This document shows positions 55,441 to 64,000 of a stretch of 64,000 nucleotides of DNA, piece after piece; within the stretch, counting starts at the first letter, position 1, and every line of letters begins with the position of its first letter. A program made the translations under genes and the position numbers. The notes under the pieces were generated by a model. That model had not been told where the DNA came from, made no database searches, and saw nothing but the letters and a program-made list of their open reading frames with translations. This DNA comes from Symsagittifera roscoffensis (taxonomy: Eukaryota > Xenacoelomorpha > Acoela > Convolutidae), in contig NC_087071.1 in assembly GCF_963678635.1 (NCBI RefSeq), forward strand, positions 32,474,141 to 32,538,140, read 5' to 3'.

Positions 55441-57149
55441 TAACCCTTTTAGAAAGAAATAGAAAATCGGTCAATTTTGGGGTGTGTATATTAAAGTAAG
55501 TAGACCAGTTGACCCGGAGATTTGCGATCAGTTTTGAATTTTAGATCGGATTCATCGAAGACCGTTGTGTTGTATTGTTGATTGTGATATGAGGAACAAT
55601 CAAAAAGATGCATAATTGAGTGTAAAAGACTACGTTATCTTATCTAGGTTTGCAAACGATTTCGAAAAAGGCAACCACTGAAAAAACGAACAAAAAACTG
55701 TTGAAGATAGCGGAATTTTTGTGTTGCAATGTATTCTTTCCCTTTCGAAAACAAAAAATGAGGAATCACATCTACATAACAGGACCGGCAATATCAATTC
55801 TTACTAGTATATGTTGGATTGATTCGGCACAGGGGGTCTTGGCTGTTGAACCCCATGTATTAAGATAAGGCATAGGTTTTTGGGACCGCACTCTATGTAT
55901 GAAGGGTAAAAGATAGCATATAGATTTCAAATTGTATTAAGATATTTATAGGTTTCAGAATTTTAGCTTATAAAACTGTCAGTTTCAAAAAATATATATA
56001 AATATGGCGCCCGATTTTGCCGATTCAGCGAGGTTTAAGAGTCTAAAGGTTCACTGGATTACTAAACAAATAGAGTATTTCACCCAAGCGGAGCGTTTAA
56101 AAAGATTTCTTTGTTGAAAAATTCTTAACATCAGAGAAAGTGTATCAATTTACTGTATCGTTTATGATTTTTCTACATAATCTTCCACAAATTTAGAGGT
56201 TTAATATAAATTCCATCATATTCAACTTCCCGTTTAGGGTCAAAATTGCTCAGTCTTTTTTAGTGTGGTCATAACTTGCAACTGCATGGTTAATTCATTC
56301 AAATCCTCTATTAGTTGACTTCAAACCCACTACTTTACCCAATACTTGTCGATACTTTGCTATGGAACTATATTTGATGTCATCAACCAATTAAACTATA
56401 TTTGTTGTTAGTTCTAACGCAAAGTATCGACAAGTTTTGGGTGAAGCAGTGAATTTGAAGTCAACTAATAGAAGATTTGAAGTAACTAACCATGCAGTTG
56501 CAAGTTATGAATACACTAAAAAAGACTCAGCAATTTTGACCCTAAATGGGAGTTGAATGTGGTGGAATATATATTGTAAAAGTTTAATGTTGTAATTTTA
56601 TATACGATGAAGTAAATTGATACACTTTCTCTGAAATTAAGAATTTTTCAACAAATAATTTTTTAATCGATCCACTTGGGTAAACGACTCTGTTATTTTA
56701 GTAATCCAGTAAACCTTTAAACTCGTAAACACTGCTGAATCGGCAAAATCGGGCGCCATACATATTTTTTTGAAACTGACAATTTTATCGTCTATAACTC
56801 TGAAACCTATAAATATCTTAAAATATTGGGAAATATATTCCTTATCTTTTTACCTTTGATACACACAGTGCGGTCGCAGAAACCTATGGCTTATCTTAAT
56901 ACATGGGACTTAGCACCCAAGGCTCCCCGTGCTGAATCAATCCAACATATTCTAATAAGAATTGATATTGCTTTATCTGTTATGTGGATTTGGTTTCTCG
57001 TTTCCTGTTTTCGAAAGGAAAGGAATGCATTGGAACAGAGAATTTTGCCATCTTCAACACTTTTTTGTTCGTTTTTTTCTAGTGGCTGACGTTTCAAAGC
57101 GTTTGCAAACTGGGATAGGATAAGGTAGTCCCCGAGTTGAGGTTTTTCA

Positions 57150-57355
57150 CCTAATTTGAAGCAAGATTTGAGCGGTTTGAACGGTTTTTTTAGACAATTA
57201 CGCTCAAAATCTTGCTTCAAAATGAGCGGTTTGAGCGGTTTTTGAACGGTTTATCTAAAAAAACCGCTCAAAAACCGCGCAAGATTTGAACGGTTTTGAG
57301 CGGTTTATCTAAAAAAAACCGCTCAAAAACCGCGCAAAAACCGCGCAAGATTTGA
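57150..57355. repeat. GAGCGGTTTTT minisatellite, left array
   Basis: GAGCGGTTT, GAACGGTTT and reverse-complement AAACCGCTCAAAAACCGC words alternate in both orientations, with CAAGATTTG spacers. Confidence 0.85.
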
Positions 57356-57366
57356 TAATAAAAAGT

Positions 57367-57439
57367 CGACCACAGAGGGATTCGAACCCCCAATCTTCTG
57401 ATTTGTAGTCAGACGCCTTATCCGTTAGCGCATGCGGCC
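57367..57439 (-). tRNA. tRNA gene, Arg-like body with anticodon ACA
   Basis: The 73-nt minus-strand sequence GGCCGCA...TGTGGTC folds with a 7-bp acceptor stem (two G-U pairs), a perfect anticodon stem TCTGA/TCAGA with loop CTACAAA, a T-stem GGGGG/CCCTC with loop TTCGAAT, and discriminator G. T5 (57,360-57,364) three bases downstream is a Pol III terminator. Loop positions 34-36 read ACA, pairing with Cys UGU codons. The body (GGATAAGGCGTCTGAC...TCAGAAGATT) resembles arginine tRNAs. The D-stem is weak: CGCT against AGGC leaves two mismatches, and box A is TGCGCTAACGG. It may be a functional oddity or a mobilised tRNA pseudogene. Confidence 0.75.
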
Positions 57440-57840
57440 CTGAAAATAGTGTCGCGCAGCGAAGGCAATATAAGTTACGCACCACAATGAATACTAAATA
57501 CTCAGCAGTATTCAGTGCTTATGTTTCATCTAAAATAAAGGTGTTCTCTCATTATTCTGCTTGACATAGGAAAGTGTTTTGGGCACACTGAGGACTGAGT
57601 GCTTTTACTGTTCTGATATTTTCCCCTTCCTCTTCCTCCTCTCTCTCTCTCTGGTTGTGCTGATGCACCACTGGCAATCTCCGGTTCTCATTTGAAATAA
57701 ACCACCCTGAAAACACCTCCACCTCCTCCTCCGAAACCCACCCAGCACTGCAGAATGCGATAGGCAAACACCAATTTCACAACAATGCCTCACGTGACCA
57801 CCCAAGTAGCAGTTAGTTTGTTCTGGGACCTCGACCCGGG

Positions 57841-58058
57841 AAGACCGCTCAAAAACCGCTCAAAAACCGCTCAAATCTTGCTTGAAAAACCGTTCAAAAA
57901 TCACAGCAAGAAATGAGCGGTTTTTGAGCGGTTTTTTAAGCAAGATTTGAACGGTTTGAGCGGTTTTTCCAAAAAAACCGCCCAAACCGCTCAAACCGCT
58001 CAAATCCTGCTGGAAAACCGCTCAAACCGCTCAAATCTTTAGCGGTTTTTGAGCGGGA
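57841..58058. repeat. GAGCGGTTTTT minisatellite, right array
   Basis: About fifteen AACCGCTCAAA/GAGCGGTTTTT words occur in both orientations, so the array can form nested hairpins. It ends in GAGCGGGATCTCGACCCGGG. Confidence 0.85.
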
Positions 58059-58139
58059 TCTCGACCCGGGTCTTTTACTCTCAAATAAGCACCCTATTGA
58101 TTGTTCTCCCAATCACAATCAACAATACAATTGAATTTG

Positions 58140-59170
58140 CTGCTGTGTATAACCAAATAGAGACTTCTGAAAGCAAATGAATAGCTAGCTTCTGTGTAGC
58201 TTTTTTCATTGAAAAGCGAGTTACATCAATAAATTGAGTCTGATGTTCCAGATTCTAAACTCTTATTACATTTCTTGAGTAAAAACTTTGTGGTTTGAAG
58301 TGTCTGATATTTCTGAAAGAGGACCGTCCCATTTTCCTTATAGATCTTTTTATTCAGGTGAGACGTGCCAAGGTGCTATCCCAGTGTCGGATAACAATTG
58401 AAAAGTTTTCCCAGTGTTGAGAAAAAACGGTTTGAATTTTTTAGATTTTCGAGCGAATGAAGCAAGCGAGCAGGCTTACAACAGCTGAATTATGCCTCTA
58501 AGTTAAGACCTTAAAACCTAGTTTTAGGCAAAAAGAAAACTCGTTATTTTAGCTCTACTTTGGCAACCAAAAACTTCAAAAAAATCAAAATTTTCTGCAA
58601 AAATTTTGAAAAAAAAAATTTTTTCAAATTTTTTTTGTTTTTCTAGTCATTTTTCTTCATAAAAATTTTTGTCCAGTTTGCCTAGATCACTATGACTGTC
58701 TAAATTGCCTAAATTGAATTTTTGCTTTAGATGCTTTTACCACACAGCAGAAAAAACTAATCTAATTTGGAAAAAAATTTCTAAATCGTAGTTTTCTAAA
58801 GACCATGATCGGAACATTCTGTGCTCTTTGCACAGTAAATGACTATCCTTGTCTATATTTGGCTTCGGCAAAAAATACCGAATAATTGAAAAACGAAATA
58901 ATGGCTGTCGAGTTATTTTTCGGCTAGTTTCGAAAAAAAACTTGTTTCCATGTAAATGTTGTTTAATACACACAAAAAAACGATAAGCAAGGCTTGATCA
59001 ACGAAAACTTAAGGTGATTCTAGATGTTGTGTCTTCCTAGTAATACTTGTAGCTGTTAAGGTATTTGAAGAAACATTAGCAAGTTCAGTAGTCAAGAACT
59101 GAAAAAACGAAGTCAAATCGAAAACCAAAATTTTTCAAGTATCTGTTCTTCTCGAGGAAAACCTGCTACT
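58140..59170. other. Intergenic or intronic, no gene recognised
   Basis: AT-rich with A/T homopolymer-dense stretches near 58,560-58,650. The minus ORF 58737-58973 has no recognisable features. Confidence 0.5.
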
Positions 59171-59248
59171 CCTCTAAATAATGATGCAGCAGAACATTTT
59201 TGTTACATTTTATGCGTATCTTTTATATAATCAGATAAATTGTTTCAG

Positions 59249-59492
59249 CAACTGCTATGGTCACGGAAACTGCAACTCGCTAACTAACCAGTGTGAATGT
59301 GACGAGGGGTACAATACAACCAACTGCAAGCCGCTCCCTTCCCCTCCGACCCCCTCTTCAGGTCCAGTAATAGGTGCAAGCATTGCCTTTTTCCTCGTCT
59401 TTGTCCCAATGAATATCTGTGCTATTCTGCTGCTCTGGGCGCTATATCATATACATCCGGCTAAAATTTCTGTAAAATGTAAAAACTGGTGA
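59249..59492 (+). CDS. ADAM-type terminal exon: EGF-like domain, transmembrane segment, short tail
   Basis: Follows a TTGTTTCAG acceptor (phase: one base completes the previous codon). It encodes 80 residues: NCYGHGNCNS ... CECDEGYNTTNC is the EGF-like module that follows the cysteine-rich region in ADAMs. A Pro-rich stalk (PLPSPPTPSSG) comes next, then a transmembrane helix at about residues 40-64 and a short basic tail ending KCKNW then TGA. It is read in the same direction as the prodomain exon at 40,642, so both probably belong to one type I membrane ADAM. No cysteine-rich or disintegrin exon was found between. An unspliced alternative starting at 59,181 is possible but has no convincing signal peptide. 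Confidence 0.75.
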
Positions 59493-59509
59493 TAGGCCAT
59501 CAAGTTATG

Positions 59510-59515
59510 AATAAA
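59510..59515 (+). terminator. Polyadenylation signal AATAAA
   Basis: AATAAA lies 18 bp after the TGA of the EGF/transmembrane exon, consistent with a very short 3' UTR. Confidence 0.55.
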
Positions 59516-59559
59516 TAATGCGCGTTTAATACTTTCATCATCAAAGTATAGAACGACTC

Positions 59560-60000
59560 GTGGTTGGTTAATATAGCGGTCTGGGAACTCGGAGGAGGCC
59601 CCCACAAAAATCCAAAGGTCAATCCCCACCCCCCCCCCCCCCCCCATCCCCCTAAAAAAATTCTTTTGAAAATTGGGCTTTTTCAATTTCTCCCCCAACA
59701 TTTGAAATTCAGTTTTGAGAACTTTTTTATCGCTGTGATAATGTAATGGTGCAAAACCCAACAACCGTGAACAAATCTGTTCTTACTTTTAACGTAGTTT
59801 TACGTGTTAAGTCATAAGTACACGTATAACAAACACAAATAAGAAAGTTTGAAAGGTTGAGGGGAGGGGGAGTAAAAAAGACCCGAAAAATTTTCTGAAT
59901 AAAAAAAACTGCCCAGGGCAAATATATTCTTCACTTTCCGCCAAAGCCGGAACAATAAAATTACCATTCCAGCAAGCCAAAAATTAATATTGTTTTGCAA
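59560..60000. repeat. Decayed copy of the 36-kb repeat family with poly-C tract
   Basis: GAACAATAAAAT and the surrounding CCAGGGCAAATATATTCTTCACTTTC segment parallel 36,530-36,595. A run of about 17 C lies near 59,629-59,645. The minus and plus ORFs here are side effects of this composition. Confidence 0.5.
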
Positions 60001-60639
60001 CATAAAAACAGAGTGTCAGTGTTGCTATGAAATTGTTTCTAAACTCTGATGCATTTTTGGTTACAATGTTTGTAAATATGGCAGTTAGTTGATCATCCGC
60101 AGGTGTGATAATAATTGCAAAAATATCTTTTTGTTACCATATTATGCTAAATTTGTACAGATTGATGGGCTTCTATTGCAAACCAGATTAATTAGATTGA
60201 AATTAATTCTCTTTCATTCAATTAAAAATTCAAATTTTACTTAAATTGAATCAAATAACTTATGTTGCTCAAACTAAAAGAAATATGAGATATATGAATG
60301 AAAACTAATAGAGTTTTTACTGAAGCTCAAAAATTATAAACACTGTATGGTTTGAATAATAACAAAAAAATTTTCTTATAATCATGTTTTTACCAGGTTC
60401 ATAAAAAGAATTCTTTGTTTCTAGCATTGAATCGGACCGGAGGCCTAAGCCGAAGATTATATATTTAGACTAACAAGAGCGTGTTGAGAACAGTGCCTAT
60501 AAAGATATGACTTACATGCAAGAGTTCACCTTTCTGCTGAAATGGGGTAATCGATTTTCAAAAAAAAATTTTGTTTCGGCATAAAAGACGGTGTATAGTC
60601 ATAAATAAAACAGAAAACATGTCGCAAATTAAATGTTAA

Positions 60640-63600
60640 TCATAAAATTCCTGTAAATAAAAATTGTATGAGTAGCATTTTCTTGATTTCTGTACTCAAA
60701 CAAACATTTTCCTGGAAAAAATTTTTTTTGCATGCAAAGTTTAGTTCATTGTGTGCATTACGTAGTCCTGGGTACACATAAGTTCTTTTCCGTTTCACCA
60801 TTTTTGATTTTTCAAATCCCTAAAAAAAACTCCATTTCCTGGTGTTTGCAATTTTTTGTAGCCTTGCAAAAAAATAAATGCATCAGTAACTATAAATTCA
60901 AATTTAAAAAATCGTCACAAATTGTAAAGCTAAGAAAATTGTTTGTGTGAAACATCGATATAATGTTTGTGTGAAACATCTCTTTTCAGGTCGTTTCAAA
61001 TGCATTGAAGTTGAATCAACAAAAAGCCTGTAGTGACTCTAACTTTGAATAACCAGAGTTTTTTTCACATGTTTTCGGTAGCCAACACAACCGAACAGTT
61101 TTAGAAGAATTTTAATTCAATTTAAAAAAAATTAAAAATCAATTTTTTTTGCCTTTGAAAAAAAAGCTCTTCATACTATTTCAGAAAATTAAATAGCGGG
61201 AATCACAGACTTTTAATGCCAATGAAACTCTAATTATCAAAAAATCCTGTTCTATGTTGAATTTTAAAAAATTATATTGTGTATATCGAAATCATAGTAG
61301 ACAGAAAACGAATTTTTGATAATGTTGTTTCACTCACTTCTCAATATGAGTGAAACAACGGCGACCCTTTTTTTGAAAATAAGTTCACTCAGACTTCATC
61401 ATCAAGCAGATATAAGGCATCAAGTTAAAGCGTAGTCTTGTCTAGATTTTTTGCAGGACATTGTGTTATCTTCAACAAAATGTTTCACTTGGTTTGCAGT
61501 GCTTATAAAAAAATTTCTGCTGAGTTTTTTTTGATAAACGGCCTAAATTTTGCTATATGATATTTTTGAACGCTGGGCCAAAATGTTAAAATCACAATGT
61601 CTGTAAGTTTTTTTTTATTTTGATCACAATGCTTACATTTTTTTATTATAAACCAAAATTCAAAGTACCGTTTCTATTTTCGTTGCTTACAACAAAATAG
61701 ACTTGTAGCTTAATACGTGTTGCAATGTCGGGTTTCTATTGATGGATATTACTTATTTGTTGTGATTTTTACTAGTTTCATAGCATCCAATTTCAGCATC
61801 CCGTAATTTTTTTGGCCGAAAAAATTTTCTGTTGAATGTTTATGTAAGGATAATTAAAATCACAAGGTCTGTACGTTTTTTTTTAATTTGATCACAATGC
61901 TTACGTTTTTTATTAAAAACCAAAATTCAAAGTACCGTTTCTATTTTCGTTGCTTACAACAAAATACACTTGTAGCTTGATACGTGTTGCAGCGTCGGGT
62001 TTCTTTTGATGGATATTACTTATTTGTTGTTATTTTAACTAGTTTCATAGCATCCGATTTTAGCATCCGGTAATGTTTTTGGCCGAAAAAATTTTATGCT
62101 GAATGTTTATGTCAGCGCGTTCTTAAACTACTTAAAACTTACATATGGACTAATCATTATTTGAAAGAACAGACCCTAAAAAATTTCAAAAGTTTTCAGC
62201 AAAAAAGGACGGTTTTGAAGGTAGATCCTTCTTGGTACATAGAATTTTTTTTGGAAAGGCTATATACCCCTCCAAAAGGGTACTAACGGTTAGTTAAAAC
62301 ATTTGTTTTATGTTTTGATGATTTTGGAGATTCTGGGTTCTTAAAAACAAGCAAGTAGGACGAAAAGTACGTCTGCTGATATACCCCTCCCATTTAGGAG
62401 AAATTGCAAAATATGCAGCTTATCTTGGATCCGGAGGGCTCTAAATTCGAAGCATACCCTTTTCAGTTAGCTGATTTTAGACACTTAGAGTTCTAGGAAC
62501 TTACTCTGGAGGGGTCTCAATTTTTCGATAATAAGCAAATGAGTCCCCACTTCACCATTCCCGAACAGATGTTTACACAGAAATAATGTTACAATATTTA
62601 GTTAGTTTTGCAAAATAAATGTTAATCATGAAATTCCTGTTAACAAAAATTGTATGAGTAGCTTCTTTTTATTTTTGTACTCAAACACACATTTTCCTGG
62701 AAAAAAATTTTTTTGCATGAAAAGTGTATTTCATTGTGTGCATTACGTAGTCCTGGGTACACATAAGTTCTTTTCCGTTTCATCATATTTGATTTTTCAA
62801 ATCCCTCAAAAATTCCATTTCCTGTTTTTTGCAAATTTTTGTAGCCATGCAAAAAAATAAATGCATCAGTAACTATAAATTCAAATTTAAAAAATCGTCA
62901 CAAATTGCAAAGCCAAGAAAATTGCTTTTTCGATATATTGTTTGTGTGAAACTTATCTTTTCAGGTCGTTTCAAATGCATTGAAGTTGAATCAACAAAAA
63001 AGCCTGTAGTGATTCTAACTTTGAGTAACCAGAGTCTTTTTCACGTGTGTTTGGTAGCAAACACACTTTAACAGTTTTAGAAGAATTTTAATTCAAATTA
63101 AAAAAAATTTAAAAATCAATTTTTTTTGCTTTTGAAAAAAAGCTCTTCATACTATTTTCGAAAATTAAATAGCGGGAATCATAGATTTTTAATGCCACTG
63201 AAGTTCTAAATATCAAAAAATCCTCTTCTATGTTGAAATGAAAAAATTTACATTGTGTGTATCGAAATCATAATAGACAGATAACAAATTTTTGATAACG
63301 TTGTTTCACTCACACTTCAACATGAGTGAAACAACGGCGACCTTTTTTTGAAAAAAAATTTTCAGTCAGACTTCATCATCAAGCAGATAAAAGGCATCAA
63401 GTTAAAGCGTAGACTTGTCTAGATTTTTTGCAGGATATTGTATTATCTTCAACAAAATGTTTCACTTGGTTTGCAGTGTTTTTAAAAAAATTTCTGCATA
63501 TTTTTTTTGATATACGGTATAAAATTTGCTATTTGATATTTTTGAACGCTGGGCCAAAATGTTAAAATCACAATGTCTGTAAGTTTTTTTTTAATTTGAT

Positions 63601-64000
63601 CACAATGCTTACATTTTTTCATTATAAACCAAAATTCAAAGTACCGTTTCTATTTTCGTTGCTAACAACAAAATAGACTTGTAGCTTAATACGTGTTGCA
63701 ATGTCGGGTTTCTATTGATGGATATTACTTATTTGTTGTGATTTTTACTAGTTTCATAGCATCCAATTTCAGCATCCCGTAATTTTTTTGGCCGAAAAAA
63801 TTTTCTGTTGAATGTTTATGTAAGGATAATTAAAATCACAAGGTCTGTACGTTTTTTTTTAATTTGATCACAATGCTTACGTTTTTTATTAAAAACCAAA
63901 ATTCAAAGTACCGTTTCTATTTTCGTTGCTTACAACAAAATAGACTTTTAGCTTAATACGTGTTGCAGCGTCGGGTTTCTATTGATGGATATTACTTATT
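60640..64000. repeat. ~1.98 kb tandem duplication with nested ~268-bp duplication
   Basis: 60,660 (AAAATTGTATGAGTAGC) matches 62,645, and 61,559 (TGATATTTTTGAACGCTGGG) matches 63,537; the second copy runs off the window. Inside each copy AAAATCACAANGTCTGTANG starts two sub-units at 61,588 and 61,857, and at 63,564 and 63,832. Copies are diverged, with many small indels. No coding frame is supported; ORFs such as 60732-60950 and 62654-62860 are parallel products of the same repeat. Confidence 0.9.
61325..61358. other. Conserved 12-bp stem hairpin in the 1.98-kb repeat
   Basis: TTGTTTCACTCA and TGAGTGAAACAA are separated by 10 bases. In the second copy (63,301-63,334) both stem arms are identical although the loop differs (CTTCTCAATA against CACTTCAACA). 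Confidence 0.55.

Larger units (their letters stand above)
57131..58070. mobile_element. Insertion carrying a tRNA gene and GAGCGGTTTTT arrays
   Basis: The uninterrupted left arm predicts GGTAGTCTTTTAC; here GGTAGTC is followed by 940 bp and then TCTTTTACTC, so only TC is duplicated. The ends are CCCGAGTTGAGG (left) and CTCGACCCGGG (right), an imperfect inverted repeat. A second CCTCGACCCGGG at 57,829-57,840 suggests a core element of 57,131-57,840 plus a 230-bp array. Between the arrays lie the tRNA gene and a CT-rich stretch (57,610-57,655). Confidence 0.6.
55570..58133. mobile_element. Fold-back (long inverted-repeat) element with ~0.8 kb arms
   Basis: The left arm 55,570-56,385 is reverse-complementary to 56,398-57,130 plus 58,071-58,133. 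Shared words include TTGCCGATTCAGC, GGCGCCCGATTTTGCCGATTC, AAGTATCGACAAG, CCATGCAGTTGCAAGTTATG and TATTGTTGATTGTGAT. Arms are diverged by substitutions and small indels. No transposase frame; short ORFs in the arms (55650-55868, 57220-56891) are mirror images of each other. The right arm is interrupted by a 940-bp insertion. Confidence 0.85.

Noticed and set aside
56826-57220. Mirror-image ORFs in the fold-back arms as a transposase
   Set aside because: Only 72-109 codons, no catalytic motif, and the two arms give near-identical frames simply because they are inverted copies.
59181-59248. ATG at 59,181 as the true start of the EGF protein
   Set aside because: A TTTCAG acceptor falls exactly where ADAM EGF exons begin and the upstream peptide is not a convincing signal sequence; kept only as an alternative.
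59564-59764. Pro/Gly-rich ORFs around 59.6 kb
   Set aside because: Translation of the poly-C tract in both directions.

Overview
The window is AT-rich eukaryotic, almost certainly invertebrate animal, DNA. It has spliced-gene signals (GTAAGT donors, pyrimidine-CAG acceptors, AATAAA), parts of an ADAM metalloprotease gene, a FLYWCH/MULE DNA transposon and a decayed Polinton/Maverick-type element. The species cannot be named from the sequence. Host coding DNA is sparse, and nearly everything is repeat or mobile-element derived.

Layout. (1) 1-29.7 kb: a head-to-tail array of a 4.6-5.4 kb macro-repeat. An anchor motif recurs at 3, 5239, 9796, 15082, 19969 and 25405. On the minus strand each complete unit carries a decayed gag-like region (capsid C-terminal 'major homology' type segment plus two zinc-knuckle-like motifs). 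Upstream of it lie a conserved 92-codon leader ORF and a tRNA-like GC block. No reverse transcriptase was found. (2) 29.7-34.4 kb: mosaic, internally deleted units and a large palindrome centred at about 32,287, which flips the repeat into the opposite orientation. (3) 34.4-37.0 kb: a tandemly duplicated AT-rich repeat. One copy is split by a 1.7 kb MULE with a FLYWCH finger, about 105-bp inverted termini and an 8-bp target duplication; the neighbouring copy is the empty site. (4) 37.0-40.0 kb: a distant zinc-knuckle relative, a GAA/TAA microsatellite, an unidentified minus-strand frame and a leader-like remnant. (5) 40.6-41.3 kb: the first coding exon of an ADAM (signal peptide, prodomain, start of the protease domain), ending in a donor beside a 200-N gap. 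(6) 41.9-45 kb: a diverged ~1.45 kb tandem duplication with a near-perfect hairpin. (7) 45.9-52.7 kb: a Polinton/adintovirus-like gene block, all on the minus strand: PC4-like protein, two hypotheticals, small membrane protein, FtsK/A32-type packaging ATPase, small basic protein, hypothetical, rve integrase, minor capsid protein, major capsid protein and a Cys-rich membrane protein. Most are broken, and no PolB was found. (8) 55.6-58.1 kb: a fold-back element with ~0.8 kb arms. Its right arm is interrupted by a 0.94 kb insertion carrying a tRNA gene (Arg-like body, anticodon ACA) flanked by GAGCGGTTTTT minisatellites. (9) 59.25-59.49 kb: an ADAM-type terminal exon (EGF, transmembrane segment, short tail) with a polyA signal. 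(10) 60.6-64 kb: a ~1.98 kb tandem duplication containing a ~268 bp sub-duplication.

If the two ADAM parts are one gene, the Polinton and the fold-back element lie in its introns, and the catalytic, disintegrin and cysteine-rich exons are missing or hidden in the N gap. The gag-like array, its palindromic end and the capsid-coding element are the most unusual parts. All motif assignments were made by eye, without database searches.
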